Source: Paenibacillus sp. IHBB 10380 (GTDB taxonomy: Bacteria > Bacillota > Bacilli > Paenibacillales > Paenibacillaceae). Taken from it: a stretch of DNA of 64,000 bases. Below the pieces are notes generated by a model. That model ran no database searches. It was not told where the DNA came from and worked only from the letters and a program-made list of their open reading frames with translations. A program made the translations under genes and the position numbers. The stretch is taken from positions 2,728,001-2,792,000 of the forward strand of contig NZ_CP010976.1 in the NCBI RefSeq assembly GCF_000949425.1, given 5' to 3'. Each line of letters starts with the position of its first letter. The first letter of the stretch is position 1. Shown here one piece after another: positions 48,754 through 57,762 of the stretch.

Positions 48754-49134
48754 CTAGTCAATATATAAATGTTGTTCAGGACTCACTTTAGTTTTTAATT
48801 CTTTGATGTTGTCCTCTAATTTTATAATAATATTCTCTAATTGCCTTGGATCTACTTTGAATGAATCTGTAATATCTGGTTTAACTCCAACTTTCAGATC
48901 ACGCATGACTATCTGCTGCTCTTGCCATTTATCCATTAAGTCTGCAATCGTGGCATAGAAGCGCTCATAATCTTTAATAACCTCATCTAAGAAGCTATTT
49001 ACCTCATCTGGATCATACCCACGAAGCTTATTATTGAATTCCTTCTCATGGATCGAAAGCGCATCCAGATGAATTCCCAATTGATTAAATAATTTCTTCT
49101 GCTTGTCTAGGCGGCGTTGCATATGCTCATCCAA
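48754..49134 (-). CDS. DivIVA/GpsB-like coiled-coil protein
   Basis: 126 residues from TTG 49134, six bases after GGAGGT. The N-terminal domain has LSIHEKEFNNKLRGYDPDEV and NSFLDEVIKDYERF, the conserved F-x-x-x-L-R-G-Y-x-x-x-EV-x-x-FLD motif of DivIVA/GpsB proteins that target membrane curvature and recruit cell-division or wall-synthesis partners. A coiled coil continues to the C-terminus (QLENIIIKLEDNIKELKTKV). At 126 residues it is shorter than DivIVA (~165) and close to GpsB, but with a ~28-residue N-terminal extension (QRRLDKQKKLFNQLGIHLDA) ahead of the motif. It is a paralogue of unknown specific role. Confidence 0.85.
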   Translation of the reverse strand: MDEHMQRRLDKQKKLFNQLGIHLDALSIHEKEFNNKLRGYDPDEVNSFLDEVIKDYERFYATIADLMDKWQEQQIVMRDLKVGVKPDITDSFKVDPRQLENIIIKLEDNIKELKTKVSPEQHLYID

Positions 49135-49351
49135 TTAAATACCTCCAATAATCTGATGCCTTAAAATGTGTTAGATAATCTTCATATTAGTATCGTTCCC
49201 ATACACGGGTGTATACATTTAAGCATACTTATTATAGCTGTATTCCAACTCATATTTCAATATTTCAATACTTTTTATGGATCTGGTCTAATGCATACGC
49301 ATAAATTAAAAATAATCATAAAATGATAAAAATGTTTAAGCGGGTGATCAT

Positions 49352-49519
49352 TTGTCTAAAAGAAACAACATAAATAAATTGAACATTGAAGACTTAGATT
49401 TATCAGCCTCAGATTTAGCCCTTATCGCATCTATCTTGACTATATTAGGTGATACCTTTGCATTACTTGCTGTTCTAAAGACAAAAGAAGAAGAAGCAGC
49501 GGCAAAGAAGAAAGCTTAA
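49352..49519 (+). CDS. Small protein, 55 aa
   Basis: TTG start at 49352 with GGGTGAT upstream; product MSKRNNINKLNIEDLDLSAS, DLALIASILTILGDTFALLA, VLKTKEEEAAAKKKA. A basic start, an acidic stretch, a mildly hydrophobic helix and a Lys/Glu/Ala tail. Similar-looking tiny proteins occur in other sporeforming Bacillales, but I know no function. It is isolated and opposite in strand to its neighbours. Confidence 0.55.
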   Translation: MSKRNNINKLNIEDLDLSASDLALIASILTILGDTFALLAVLKTKEEEAAAKKKA

Positions 49520-49639
49520 TGAGCATTTCATCATCTGCCTGCTTTCTTTCACTATACTTAAGGGGGCCCCGCCCCAATAGACCTAATTGGTCTCGGAGCT
49601 GTACCTGTGTGTTCAACGGATTCTGTTCTTAATCTCCTA

Positions 49640-49999
49640 TTAGTAGTTGTCACTTGCTGCTTTATTTAATATCCCGAGGCAACGATCAAGGTCAGTTTTA
49701 ATTTGCTTCTTATATAAATCTGCCTTCTCTTTGCCACTATCTGTGAAATGATAGAGGACAATTTCTTGGAAATCGACTCGAGGATCATTACCCTTTAATT
49801 GCTTTGTACGATAAAATACTCCTTCTTGCACCAATTCATGTAAAGCACGATATATTTCACTTTGAGGTGGAGCATATCCAAAACTGCTGAATTCTGCTCG
49901 GAGCTCTTCTAGCATTTGATATCCATATCCTCTCTGCTGCTCTACCATTGTAATCAGATATACTTTGATAAAAGCACGTTGAGCTATCATAAACGCCAT
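49640..49999 (-). CDS. rtp: Replication terminator protein homologue (Rtp)
   Basis: 119 residues. It aligns, from recall, along its length with the B. subtilis replication terminator protein (122 residues): xQRAFxKxYxITMxEQxRxYG in the first helices, EIYRALHELVQEGV in the recognition region, EIVLYHF, LYKKQIKTDLDRC and the terminal A-SDN-F/Y. Rtp is a dimeric winged-helix protein that binds Ter sites and arrests replication forks in one direction; it belongs structurally to the PadR-like winged helices. A generic PadR regulator is the alternative, but the C-terminal match is strong. The ATG follows GGGAGG. The palindrome upstream (50041-50080) could be its autoregulatory or Ter-type site. Confidence 0.8.
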   Translation of the reverse strand: MAFMIAQRAFIKVYLITMVEQQRGYGYQMLEELRAEFSSFGYAPPQSEIYRALHELVQEGVFYRTKQLKGNDPRVDFQEIVLYHFTDSGKEKADLYKKQIKTDLDRCLGILNKAASDNY

Positions 50000-50040
50000 T
50001 TCCTTAGTCCTCCCTCTTCTATCTTTTAACCTTCTTCATT

Positions 50041-50080
50041 ATTATATACTACTATTTTCCATATTGCACAATAGTATATA
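50041..50080. promoter_or_regulatory. Imperfect palindrome upstream of rtp
   Basis: ATATACTACTATT (50044-50056) and AATAGTATAT (50070-50079) flank a 13-base centre, 45-80 bp upstream of the rtp start. It is a candidate operator for a winged-helix dimer. Confidence 0.35.
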
Positions 50081-50283
50081 TTCATGTGCATTGGTACTCT
50101 TGTAACATGTCAAATATAATGATCTAAATACATATAATAAAATCTTTAAGCAGGTATGCTCTAAAATTATTTATTTGAATTTTCTATTGTGAATTTTTCA
50201 TATAATGAAATATTAGGTTAACGCTTGTTTTATAGCTTTCGTTGTCGATCGATAAGATCCTTTCTCTATGACAAAAAAATCCC

Positions 50284-50313
50284 CACTGAACTTCTAGCTT
50301 CAGAAGTTCAGTG
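50284..50313 (-). terminator. Terminator of the acyltransferase gene
   Basis: CACTGAACTTCT and AGAAGTTCAGTG around a 6-base loop, followed on the minus strand by GGGGATTTTTTTG. Confidence 0.85.
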
Positions 50314-50339
50314 AAGATTTCGCATCAGCTACATCGTAG

Positions 50340-51491
50340 CTAAGTCTTTTTACTTGAATTGGAGATACCTACAGTCCATTTACCGAACGGCAGTCTAGAA
50401 AGCAATAACACAAGTACGTAAGAGAACAACACACAAATGACAAAGGATATGATCATTCGAATAATAACGGGCCAGTGAATAAACAGGCCTATATCGAAAT
50501 AGTAGCTATACTTGAGCATGAGCGCATGTACTAAATAAGCTCCGTAAGAATACTTTCCGATGGACAGTAATACGTTATTCCACCTTGACCCCTGATGAGC
50601 TTTCATCCTGCTTGCCAGATTGTAGAACACAAAAATTGAACTCAGTAGAAAAATGACCATCATCGGTCGCAGCAAAGATGCACTGTTGAAGCCCATCTTC
50701 ATGCCATCGGGTGTTGTTTGGAAACTCTGGACAACGATATACACGTAATATCCGAACAAAATAATAAAGACACTCCCGTACAGCATACTTCCTTTATGAA
50801 TCCATTTTTTCCATAGATCTGGATACAGGCCAGCATAGGCACCAAGCACAAAATACAAAGAAAAATACAAAAAATTACGATCTGCATATTGTGTAAACCA
50901 CGCTGTGATCATCGGAATGGGATAGGCAGATAAAATCCCTCCAATCGTAAAAATATTGGCAGTGATCCATATAAAGAGAATTCCCCCGCAAATTATAATA
51001 AATGTGTGTATTTTAACGGTACAATGACTTTTCACCTTATAAATAACATAACGAAATACAGGAAATAACAAATAAAATTGAAAAATCATGACCACATACC
51101 ACAAATGATAGCTATTTTTACCTGTGAATAACATCTGAAACCATTTTATACTTTGCGGAATTAGCCCTTGCTGCCAACCATAAGAAATGGAGAAGTAAAC
51201 GAATGACCAGAGAATATAGGGTACAAGAATATCTGTAGCTCGTTTCTTTAAAAAAGATATGTAGTTAAACCTCTCCCTGTAATTATAAAAGAGGACCATA
51301 CCTGTAATAAATATAAACACGGGCACTGCGAATTTAGATAACATGAGGATAAGGGTCATCAGTACCCCATCTTCCAACCTAATCCCATCTACAATAGAGT
51401 AATGCGCGATAGCATGTTGAAGTGCAACAGCTAGAAAGGCCAATCCTCGGAGTAGCTCAATCTCAATGATTCTTTCTTTTTTAGACATCAT
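50340..51491 (-). CDS. Membrane acyltransferase (acyltransferase 3 family)
   Basis: 383 residues with about ten hydrophobic spans. The N-terminal ERIIEIELLRGLAFLAVALQ followed by HAIAHYS is the conserved start of acyltransferase 3 proteins (R-G-hydrophobic-A...H), and KKRATDILVPYILWSFVYFS and LWYVVMIFQFYLLFPVFRYV are typical. The family transfers acyl groups, usually acetyl, to extracytoplasmic sugars or other polymers. The acceptor here is unknown. ATG at 51491 or 51488, after AGGAG. It is transcribed alone between two terminators. Confidence 0.9.
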   Translation of the reverse strand: MMSKKERIIEIELLRGLAFLAVALQHAIAHYSIVDGIRLEDGVLMTLILMLSKFAVPVFIFITGMVLFYNYRERFNYISFLKKRATDILVPYILWSFVYFSISYGWQQGLIPQSIKWFQMLFTGKNSYHLWYVVMIFQFYLLFPVFRYVIYKVKSHCTVKIHTFIIICGGILFIWITANIFTIGGILSAYPIPMITAWFTQYADRNFLYFSLYFVLGAYAGLYPDLWKKWIHKGSMLYGSVFIILFGYYVYIVVQSFQTTPDGMKMGFNSASLLRPMMVIFLLSSIFVFYNLASRMKAHQGSRWNNVLLSIGKYSYGAYLVHALMLKYSYYFDIGLFIHWPVIIRMIISFVICVLFSYVLVLLLSRLPFGKWTVGISNSSKKT

Positions 51492-51530
51492 AATCTCCTG
51501 TAATATAAATATATCCTACCCTGTAGAAAA

Positions 51531-51564
51531 CAAAAATTCAGCTTCTATACTGGCTGAATTTTTG
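51531..51564. terminator. Bidirectional hairpin between acyltransferase and hrpB
   Basis: CAAAAATTCAGC and GCTGAATTTTTG with a 10-base loop. Confidence 0.7.
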
Positions 51565-51866
51565 TTCTTCTTTATATCCATAAGTGAAGTATATACCTAT
51601 GAGTTCCCTCTTAAACAACTTAGCGTTTATTAGAGCAAGAATGAAAGCTAGTATTTCGAATTCGAGTTATATCGGCTCGAGTTAAGTGACTTATTCTCAC
51701 GGAACACTTCATAAGCACCTGTTCCATATTAACCTGAATCAACGAGCACTAGTATTTTACCATGATTCACATAGGAATTCATATTCCTTAGCCTCGTCGG
51801 TAATGGTGACTTTACTTCCCCCTATTCCACTAGATACAAACGCCATAAAGTAATGGGTTATAACCC
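51565..51866. other. Intergenic downstream of hrpB
   Basis: About 300 bp without a credible frame on either strand. The hrpB message probably runs through to the hairpin at 51531-51564. Confidence 0.5.
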
Positions 51867-54380
51867 TTATTTATGTTGTTGTGGCTTTGCACGGCGAGTT
51901 GGAGTAGCTTCAAGTGGATCGTCTGGCCAAAAATGCTTAGGATAACGCCCCTTTAAATCTTTCTTCACATCAAAATATGTTTCTTTCCAAAAACTTGCAA
52001 GATCTGCTGTTACTTGCACGGGACGCTGTGCTGGTGACAACAAGTGAAGCGTTAACCTCTTTGTCCCGCCGGCAATCCGAGGTGTATCCGAAAGACCGAA
52101 CATCTCTTGCAATCTAACAGATACAATAGGCATTTGAGGATCGCTATAATCTATAGGTATTCTAGATCCGCTTGGTACGATGAGATGTGTCGGTGCTTCT
52201 ACATCAAGCTGTCGACGTTGCTCCCAAGTCAAACTTTGTTGTAGAACTTCAATTAAATGTAGCCGTTGCAGATCATTGCGATTCCTCATCCCATATATCG
52301 AAGGTAATAACCATTCATCTAACGTAGCTAACAGGGCTTCCTCAGTAACATTAGGCCAATCTGATGCAACTGTTATATGCATGAATTGAAGTCGTTCTCT
52401 ATATTGATTAGCAGCTTTACTCCACGGTAATATGTTAAGCCCCTCCACCTTAACTCCTGTCAGTAAGACCTGTGAAATATCCTCAGGTGACGGCTTCAAT
52501 AGTGGCTGTTCACGAATAACAATAGCTCCAAGTGTGAGTCTCCTTCTAGCTTTGACACCTTGGAGTTCCCGATCCCATATTAGTTGATCATTTTCCTTGA
52601 TATGAGACTGATGATACCGATGTAGGAACTCTTCCGTCAGCAACGCTCCCATCATGATTCTACCATCGACACCCTTATCATCTACAACTGCCGCCACCAT
52701 ATAGGATGATCTACTTAGAGGTTGGCTTACCGATAATTCAACGCCACGTCCACTAGTAAGAAGAAATCTACCATTTCCTCTGTTCTGTCCAATTCTATCA
52801 GGGTAAGCGAAAGATAAAAGCAAACCATACCATTCTGTATACTCTTTTACTTCCCCTTGAATATGTAGAATAGACTGCAAATTGCGACTTTCTTGTAGTA
52901 TGCGATGCATGGTTGTTATATCTACCGAGGAATCAGGAATATCCGCCATCGCTCCCCGCTCCCATTGAAAGATCGAATCCATTCTTAACGTTACATCACA
53001 GTCTTGTATCGCCTTATTCCCACGATAAGGATCTCTCTCTTGAAGCAAAGCAGCCAATCTGCAGGCTAACGGCCCACATCCCAGCTTCATCGACTCCAAC
53101 ATCATATGAGCTAGTCTAGGATGCATTCCCAGACGCACCATCTGGCGACCATATTCCGTAATATGACCATCTGGATTTAATGCGCCTAACCTTTGAAGAA
53201 GATCAACGCCCCGACTGAAATCCTGGGCTACCGGAACGTCAAGCCATTCTAAATGAGTTGGATCATGTACCCCCCATGTAGCTAGTTCTAGTACGAGTGG
53301 TGCAAGATCACTACCTATAATCTCGGGTGTAGTTGCATCCTTAAGGAAGTCATGTTCTTCTTGACTCCATAGCCTGTAACACCAACCTGCTTCTGTTCTT
53401 CCGGCTCTCCCCTTTCTTTGATCTGCAGCTGCCTTGGACACCTTTACCGTCGTTAAACGAGACATGCCACTACGAGGAGAAAAAGCTTCTGTTCTCATCA
53501 GGCCACTATCCACTACAACCCTCACACCTTCAATGGTTAGACTTGTTTCAGCAATAGAAGTAGCTAGAACAATTTTACGTCGTCCATCAGGTTCAGGTTG
53601 AATCGCAGCATCCTGTTCAGCTAATGACAATTGGCCGTATAATGCTCTAATGGCGGTGTTACTTGGAGCGGTGGTTGATTCAAGTAATCGTGCTACCCGC
53701 CTTATCTCACGAACGCCCGGTAGAAATACAAGCACATGACCAGGGTGGTTAGTTAAGCAACTTAGAATAACTGAAGTTACGGATTTCTCCAGCAACGAAT
53801 TCGTTGTCTGAGGAATATAGAACGATTCTACGGAAAATTGGCGTCCGGGACAATGAACAATAGGTGCATCATGAAGTAGCGCAGCAACGGGCGCTGCCTC
53901 TATCGTAGCTGACATGATAAGAATTCTAAGATCTTCTCTCAGCATCTCCTGTGATTGCAGGGCAAGTGCTAGCCCTAAATCTCCATGAATATTTCGTTCA
54001 TGAAATTCATCGAAAATAAGAAGACCTACATTCATAAGTGCTTGATCATGCTGCAACATCCGGGTCAAAATCCCTTCAGTAACAACTTCTATTCGTGTTG
54101 CCTTGGAAGTCTTACTATCCATTCTAACGCGGTAGCCAACCGTTTCTCCGACACTCTCTCCAAGCTGTCTCGCCATAAATTGTGCGGCAGAACGCGCCGC
54201 TAATCGCCGTGGTTCTAACATGATGATTTTCTTTCCCTCAAGCCAAGGCTCTTCTAGTAGAGCTAACGGTACTTGTGTCGTCTTTCCAGCACCCGGCTCT
54301 GCAATTAGCACTGCGGAAGATTGATTAGTCAATATTTTTTTTAATTGAGGTACTATTTGAGTAATGGGTAGTCTCTGCAT
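51867..54380 (-). CDS. hrpB: ATP-dependent helicase HrpB
   Basis: 837 residues, DEAH-type superfamily 2 helicase. Walker A is AEPGAGKTTQVPLALL (about 24-39); motif Ia EPRRLAARSAA; motif II DEFHERN at about 123 (DEFH, as usual in HrpB); SAT in MSATIEA; motif V ATSIAETSLTIEGVRVVVDS; motif VI QRKGRAGR. HA2/OB-type domains and the HrpB-specific C-terminal region (PAQRPVQVTADLASFWKETY, YPKHFWPDDP) follow. The substrate in the cell is not established for most species. It is monocistronic, starting at ATG 54380. Confidence 0.95.
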   Translation of the reverse strand: MQRLPITQIVPQLKKILTNQSSAVLIAEPGAGKTTQVPLALLEEPWLEGKKIIMLEPRRLAARSAAQFMARQLGESVGETVGYRVRMDSKTSKATRIEVVTEGILTRMLQHDQALMNVGLLIFDEFHERNIHGDLGLALALQSQEMLREDLRILIMSATIEAAPVAALLHDAPIVHCPGRQFSVESFYIPQTTNSLLEKSVTSVILSCLTNHPGHVLVFLPGVREIRRVARLLESTTAPSNTAIRALYGQLSLAEQDAAIQPEPDGRRKIVLATSIAETSLTIEGVRVVVDSGLMRTEAFSPRSGMSRLTTVKVSKAAADQRKGRAGRTEAGWCYRLWSQEEHDFLKDATTPEIIGSDLAPLVLELATWGVHDPTHLEWLDVPVAQDFSRGVDLLQRLGALNPDGHITEYGRQMVRLGMHPRLAHMMLESMKLGCGPLACRLAALLQERDPYRGNKAIQDCDVTLRMDSIFQWERGAMADIPDSSVDITTMHRILQESRNLQSILHIQGEVKEYTEWYGLLLSFAYPDRIGQNRGNGRFLLTSGRGVELSVSQPLSRSSYMVAAVVDDKGVDGRIMMGALLTEEFLHRYHQSHIKENDQLIWDRELQGVKARRRLTLGAIVIREQPLLKPSPEDISQVLLTGVKVEGLNILPWSKAANQYRERLQFMHITVASDWPNVTEEALLATLDEWLLPSIYGMRNRNDLQRLHLIEVLQQSLTWEQRRQLDVEAPTHLIVPSGSRIPIDYSDPQMPIVSVRLQEMFGLSDTPRIAGGTKRLTLHLLSPAQRPVQVTADLASFWKETYFDVKKDLKGRYPKHFWPDDPLEATPTRRAKPQQHK

Positions 54381-54491
54381 ATCATCTTCTCCATGTGATC
54401 TTCATCACTTATTATGTATTACTATCAATCTCATTATAGTAGGAAGAACAGTGTTGTCCAACTCAGCCTAGTTAAACAGCTTAAAAAGATC

Positions 54492-54508
54492 CTGTTCACA
54501 ATGAACAG
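54492..54508 (-). terminator. Terminator of the SDR gene
   Basis: CTGTTCA-CAA-TGAACAG, followed on the minus strand by GATCTTTTTAAG. Confidence 0.6.
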
Positions 54509-54538
54509 AACCTAAATCTTGAATATGAAAATTTACCG

Positions 54539-55345
54539 TTAACACAAAAGTGATTCAGCGCCATCGATAAACATCTCGGTACCTGTAATATGAGATGCTT
54601 CTGTTGAGGCAAGGAACACGACCAGATCTGCAACATGCTCTGGTTGTCCTGGAGCGTGCTTAAGTGGTTGACGTCCTTCAGGGAACTCCATGGGAATAAC
54701 TATGTCTTTAAGCTGGTCTGTTTTCTCTGTACTCTGATCAATATTCGTGGCAATCGCCCCTGGGCAAATCACATTAACCCGAATTTTAAATTTAGCTAGC
54801 TCCAATGCTGCCATCTTAGCAAAAGCCACTTGCCCCGCTTTTGACGTACTATATGCCGACATGCCAAAACTTGAAAAGGTTCGATTTCCGTTAATTGAGC
54901 TAGTAATGATAACACTCCCCCCATTTTTCTTAAGGTGTGGAATCGTATATTTAACGGTTAAAAAGGTACCGTTCAAATTAACATTAATCGTCTGTTGCCA
55001 ATCCTCAAGCTTCAAGTCTTCAATCGGTGAAAGGACACCGTTAATACCCGCATTAGCGAATACGATATCTATTCCCCCGAACAATTCTACCGTCTCAAGT
55101 ACGGCCTTCTCTACCCGTTCTGCATTAGAGGTATCTACATCGAAGGCGCGTGCAGCCCCCTCACGAATGCTATTAACTTCAGCCTCCGTCTCCAAGGATC
55201 GTTCATCCTTTAGATCGAATAATGCCACATTGGCTCCTTGCTGAGCTAGCTTGATCGCTGTTGCTCTCCCAATGCCTGAACCCGCACCGGTTACAATAGC
55301 TGTTTTTCCTTCAAATCGCTGCTTGTTTATCTGTCCCTTGCTCAT
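54539..55345 (-). CDS. Short-chain dehydrogenase/reductase
   Basis: 268 residues, classical SDR. The cofactor loop GAGSGIGRATA is at about residues 20-30; DVDTS and NAGING follow; Ser of SSINGN and Y-x-x-x-K in SAYSTSKAGQVAFAKM form the catalytic set; PGAIATNID is the substrate-side loop. An acidic D after the second strand (ALFDLKDE) favours NAD(H) over NADP(H). The product resembles glucose-1-dehydrogenase-type or 3-oxoacyl-reductase-type SDRs; substrate not assignable. ATG at 55345 after AAAGGAGAGA. Single gene. Confidence 0.93.
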   Translation of the reverse strand: MSKGQINKQRFEGKTAIVTGAGSGIGRATAIKLAQQGANVALFDLKDERSLETEAEVNSIREGAARAFDVDTSNAERVEKAVLETVELFGGIDIVFANAGINGVLSPIEDLKLEDWQQTINVNLNGTFLTVKYTIPHLKKNGGSVIITSSINGNRTFSSFGMSAYSTSKAGQVAFAKMAALELAKFKIRVNVICPGAIATNIDQSTEKTDQLKDIVIPMEFPEGRQPLKHAPGQPEHVADLVVFLASTEASHITGTEMFIDGAESLLC

Positions 55346-55573
55346 ATATATCTCTCCTTTTTTTGTCTTGGATGTAAATATAGTTATACAGTTGGTTTAG
55401 AACTTCAGTCTGCACCATGTATCTCAAGATTACCCAAAAAGGAGGGATGCTTAATCACTTACTTAAATAAAAAAAGAATTTGTAAGTTAGTCTATGTATA
55501 GAAACAAGACAAATAGACCATACACAGTAAGTAGTCGGTCTATTGTTGTACCTCTTCTGATTCCTAGGATCTA

Positions 55574-56377
55574 TCACCAATTAAGTTCTAAAAAGGCTGC
55601 ATCATCCGTGAGTCCATAAGTATGCGGCGCATCAAATAGAATTTGGATTTGTTCATCAGGAAGCCGTTCACGTATAGCGTCTAGATCATGAAGTCCATCG
55701 GTATATAACTGAAGTCTCATGGGTATTCCATACTCTAAGCGGCTTTGATACACGTGTGGAGCACTACCTAATACACCTTGAGCTGTTGACCAGTGCTCAT
55801 TCGTCTGCATGGTTCTTTGAAAATACTCGCTGATCTCTTGATCATCACGCCAAAATCTCAACCGACAATCCCCCTGCCAAGCCATCCATATTCTTCCTAC
55901 TTGTGTGGAGGTAGGCAATTCTATACGTCCGCATATATACATCGTATGACTTCCCAGTCGTCGCTTATCTGTCAGTACCTCTTTTAGTAATGCTGGTAAA
56001 TCATCTGGAATATCAACTAGATTTAACTCTTCAGTCGCCGTTCTGGTTAAATCCTGCATATAAGAAGTAAAACCTACAGATGTCCAATCTTCCGTTGTAT
56101 CTAACCAATTCAACAGTGTATTCCCAACAAATCTCGAGGCAAAATCTCCTTGATAACTCATTCCTACACCATCACATAATACGAAATTACAAACATCACC
56201 TGTTATATGTACACCAACGAAATCCTGGCCTTTCTCACCATGAGAAGCCGTTTCTGAGGCACGTCCATAACCATAGCGGCATTTGAATATACCGTCATAG
56301 CAAGAGACCAACTGTTCTTCGGACTGTGAACTAACATAACGAAATGTATCCAGCCATTGTAAATTCATTGTCATCAT
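55574..56377 (-). CDS. PP2C-like Ser/Thr phosphatase of the T7SS remnant island
   Basis: 267 residues. YGRASETASHGEKGQDFVGV followed by NFVLCDGVGMSYQGDFASRF is the PP2C signature (R-A-S...Q-D...DGVG...G-x-x-AS). The late LRLQLYTDGLHDLDAIRERL and the terminal TDDAAFLELNW supply the metal-binding Asp residues. PP2C phosphatases accompany Bacillota/actinobacterial type VII secretion loci, and here it closes the island that includes WXG100 and EssC sequences. The start is uncertain among ATGs at 56377, 56374 and 56368; GGGGG precedes them. The upstream small gene's stop (TAG) abuts that site. Confidence 0.8.
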   Translation of the reverse strand: MMTMNLQWLDTFRYVSSQSEEQLVSCYDGIFKCRYGYGRASETASHGEKGQDFVGVHITGDVCNFVLCDGVGMSYQGDFASRFVGNTLLNWLDTTEDWTSVGFTSYMQDLTRTATEELNLVDIPDDLPALLKEVLTDKRRLGSHTMYICGRIELPTSTQVGRIWMAWQGDCRLRFWRDDQEISEYFQRTMQTNEHWSTAQGVLGSAPHVYQSRLEYGIPMRLQLYTDGLHDLDAIRERLPDEQIQILFDAPHTYGLTDDAAFLELNW

Positions 56378-56383
56378 ATCCCC

Positions 56384-56591
56384 CTATGCTCTTACCGGTG
56401 TAGCTGCCGACATCTGAAAACCAATAGTTACTAACTCTGAGTGGCTGCCTGGCAACATCATCATTGCTCCTTGGCTGAGCTGATAATCTTGATTTAACTA
56501 ACATTTCACGATAACTTTCTGGTAATCCAGAAGACATCCCACGTAATTTAACGGCATGTTCGTCTGGATTCGGCTGAAAAGACATGGTCAT
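56384..56591 (-). pseudogene. Small T7SS-island gene, apparently frameshifted
   Basis: The frame from ATG 56591 reads MTMSFQPNPDEHAVKLRGMS and SGLPESYREMLVK. The reading that then looks protein-like switches frame near 56515 to LNQDYQLSQGAMMMLPGSHS and ELVTIGFQMSAATPVRA, ending at TAG 56384-56386 exactly where the phosphatase's GGGGG site begins. That operon-like junction suggests the second frame is the original C-terminus and a single-base indel has split the gene. Unshifted, the frame continues to 56331 (86 residues), overlapping the phosphatase by 47 bp. Family unknown. Confidence 0.45.
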
Positions 56592-56652
56592 TACTCTCTC
56601 TATAACATGATCGATACAAGGATAAGCTTATTCTATATACCATTGCTTTATC

Positions 56653-56699
56653 TGAAATATCAGAAAGTACAATAGTGACTTATACTTTCTGATATTTCA
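56653..56699. terminator. Second hairpin downstream of the WXG100 gene
   Basis: TGAAATATCAGAAAGTA and TACTTTCTGATATTTCA, 17-bp arms, directly following the terminator at 56700-56734 in the coding direction. Confidence 0.6.
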
Positions 56700-56734
56700 A
56701 GAAAACCGGGAGTAGTGATCGCACCCGGTTTTCT
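56700..56734 (-). terminator. Terminator of the WXG100 gene
   Basis: AGAAAACCGGG and CCCGGTTTTCT arms with a 13-base loop; TTTTCTTG in the coding direction. It separates the WXG100 gene from the phosphatase pair. Confidence 0.75.
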
Positions 56735-56774
56735 TAACTATAGTTCATTCATAATAAGAAGATAATCATTTCGA

Positions 56775-57050
56775 TTAACGATTTTGGTCAACCGTACGGA
56801 ATTTCGTTGAAATTGCGGTCAATTCTTGGTTAATGCTATTTAAAGTTTGAATAAACAATTGCATTTCTTTGCTAGCTTCTTGGAATTGTTGGAAGAAACG
56901 TTGTTTCGTCATCCCTTCCCATTGTCCTTCCATACCTTGAATCGCCTGCGTCAAAGTAGCTACGATTTGCTGACTTTGCTCTCCACTTAGCTTAAACTGA
57001 TTCGCTACTTGATCTACTTGTTCTGGGGAGATAAGTATACGTCCTGTCAT
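56775..57050 (-). CDS. WXG100 (EsxA-like) protein
   Basis: 91 residues from ATG 57050 (MTGRILISPEQVDQVANQFK), with GAGGAGG nine bases upstream; the longer frame to 57104 lacks a site. Two helices flank a W-x-G turn (EGQWEGMTKQRFF), and a long C-terminal helix ends in TKFRTVDQNR. This is the canonical size and layout of ESAT-6/EsxA proteins, secreted as helical hairpins by type VII systems and also serving as partners of larger WXG-domain effectors. The needed EssC ATPase is broken in this window (59663-60345), so a second functional T7SS elsewhere would be required for export. Confidence 0.9.
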   Translation of the reverse strand: MTGRILISPEQVDQVANQFKLSGEQSQQIVATLTQAIQGMEGQWEGMTKQRFFQQFQEASKEMQLFIQTLNSINQELTAISTKFRTVDQNR

Positions 57051-57151
57051 TCTATAATTCCTCCTCGTAGTTGCATTCAAAGGGTATCCCAACTTACTAT
57101 ACATGAGTCTTCAATAATTTCCAAAAGACCATTGTCCTGATTCTAAATACC

Positions 57152-57439
57152 CTACTCTTCTGCAGATGAAATGTGCTCCAATAATATTTGAAAATCTTTC
57201 TCTTCATCATTTAAATAACCTACATATTTCACCACTTCAATGTCTTCGTGGTTGAATAGAAAAGAGTAGTCGGGGTCTATATAACCTTCAGGAAACACCA
57301 CACCTATATAGTCATAGATCTTGTTAGTATCTATATGTACTTGTTTACGACCATAAACCACTAGGTTCTTATAGGCTCCCTTCAATAAAACCACAGACCC
57401 CAGTGGAAGCAATCCCTTGTATTGTTCCTCGTTATTCAT
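57152..57439 (-). CDS. DUF4176 protein (T7SS-associated)
   Basis: 95 residues from ATG 57439 (MNNEEQYKGLLPLGSVVLLK). LLPLGSVVLLKGAYKNLVVY and GRKQVH, then YDYIGVVFPEGYIDPDYSFL and FNHEDIEVVKYVGYLNDEEK match the DUF4176 family, small proteins encoded in T7SS loci and next to LXG/WXG-type effectors. Role is unproven; chaperone or immunity functions have been suggested by context. GAGGG upstream of this ATG makes it preferable to the in-frame start at 57466. It lies between the WXG100 gene and the glycine-zipper protein. Confidence 0.82.
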   Translation of the reverse strand: MNNEEQYKGLLPLGSVVLLKGAYKNLVVYGRKQVHIDTNKIYDYIGVVFPEGYIDPDYSFLFNHEDIEVVKYVGYLNDEEKDFQILLEHISSAEE

Positions 57440-57466
57440 AATATGTCCATCCCTCTCGTTTGACAC

Positions 57467-57762
57467 TATGTAAGTGATTAGTTTAGAAGAGACAATTGAG
57501 GCTTCTTCTGATTAGAGATTTCTTCTAATCAGAATATATTTGTGTAGATTGCTTGATATCAGCATATAGATAAGAGAGAAGAAGCACAATAGAATGATAA
57601 CTACTATTAATGGTAGAATTATATTGTAACCAATGAATGACTACATTCCCTCCTACAATTCCTAATCCATCCAATACATACTCTCGTTATAATCTCTTTA
57701 GTGATATCATGATAGGTAAAACTACAAATCTATTACGAGATTAGGCAACAGTAATCGCTCCT
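57467..57762. other. Intergenic in the T7SS island
   Basis: No complete gene. A startless minus-strand stretch (about 57535-57640) would encode a hydrophobic helix (ILPLIVVIILLCFFSLIYML), possibly a remnant of a small membrane protein. Confidence 0.35.

Noticed and set aside
49640..49999. Ordinary PadR regulator instead of Rtp
   Set aside because: The match to Rtp extends through the C-terminal helix (LYKKQIKTDLDRC...ASDN), which generic PadR proteins do not share; kept as an alternative only.
54747..55244. Plus-strand 165-residue ORF
   Set aside because: Antisense to a complete classical SDR gene with all catalytic motifs.
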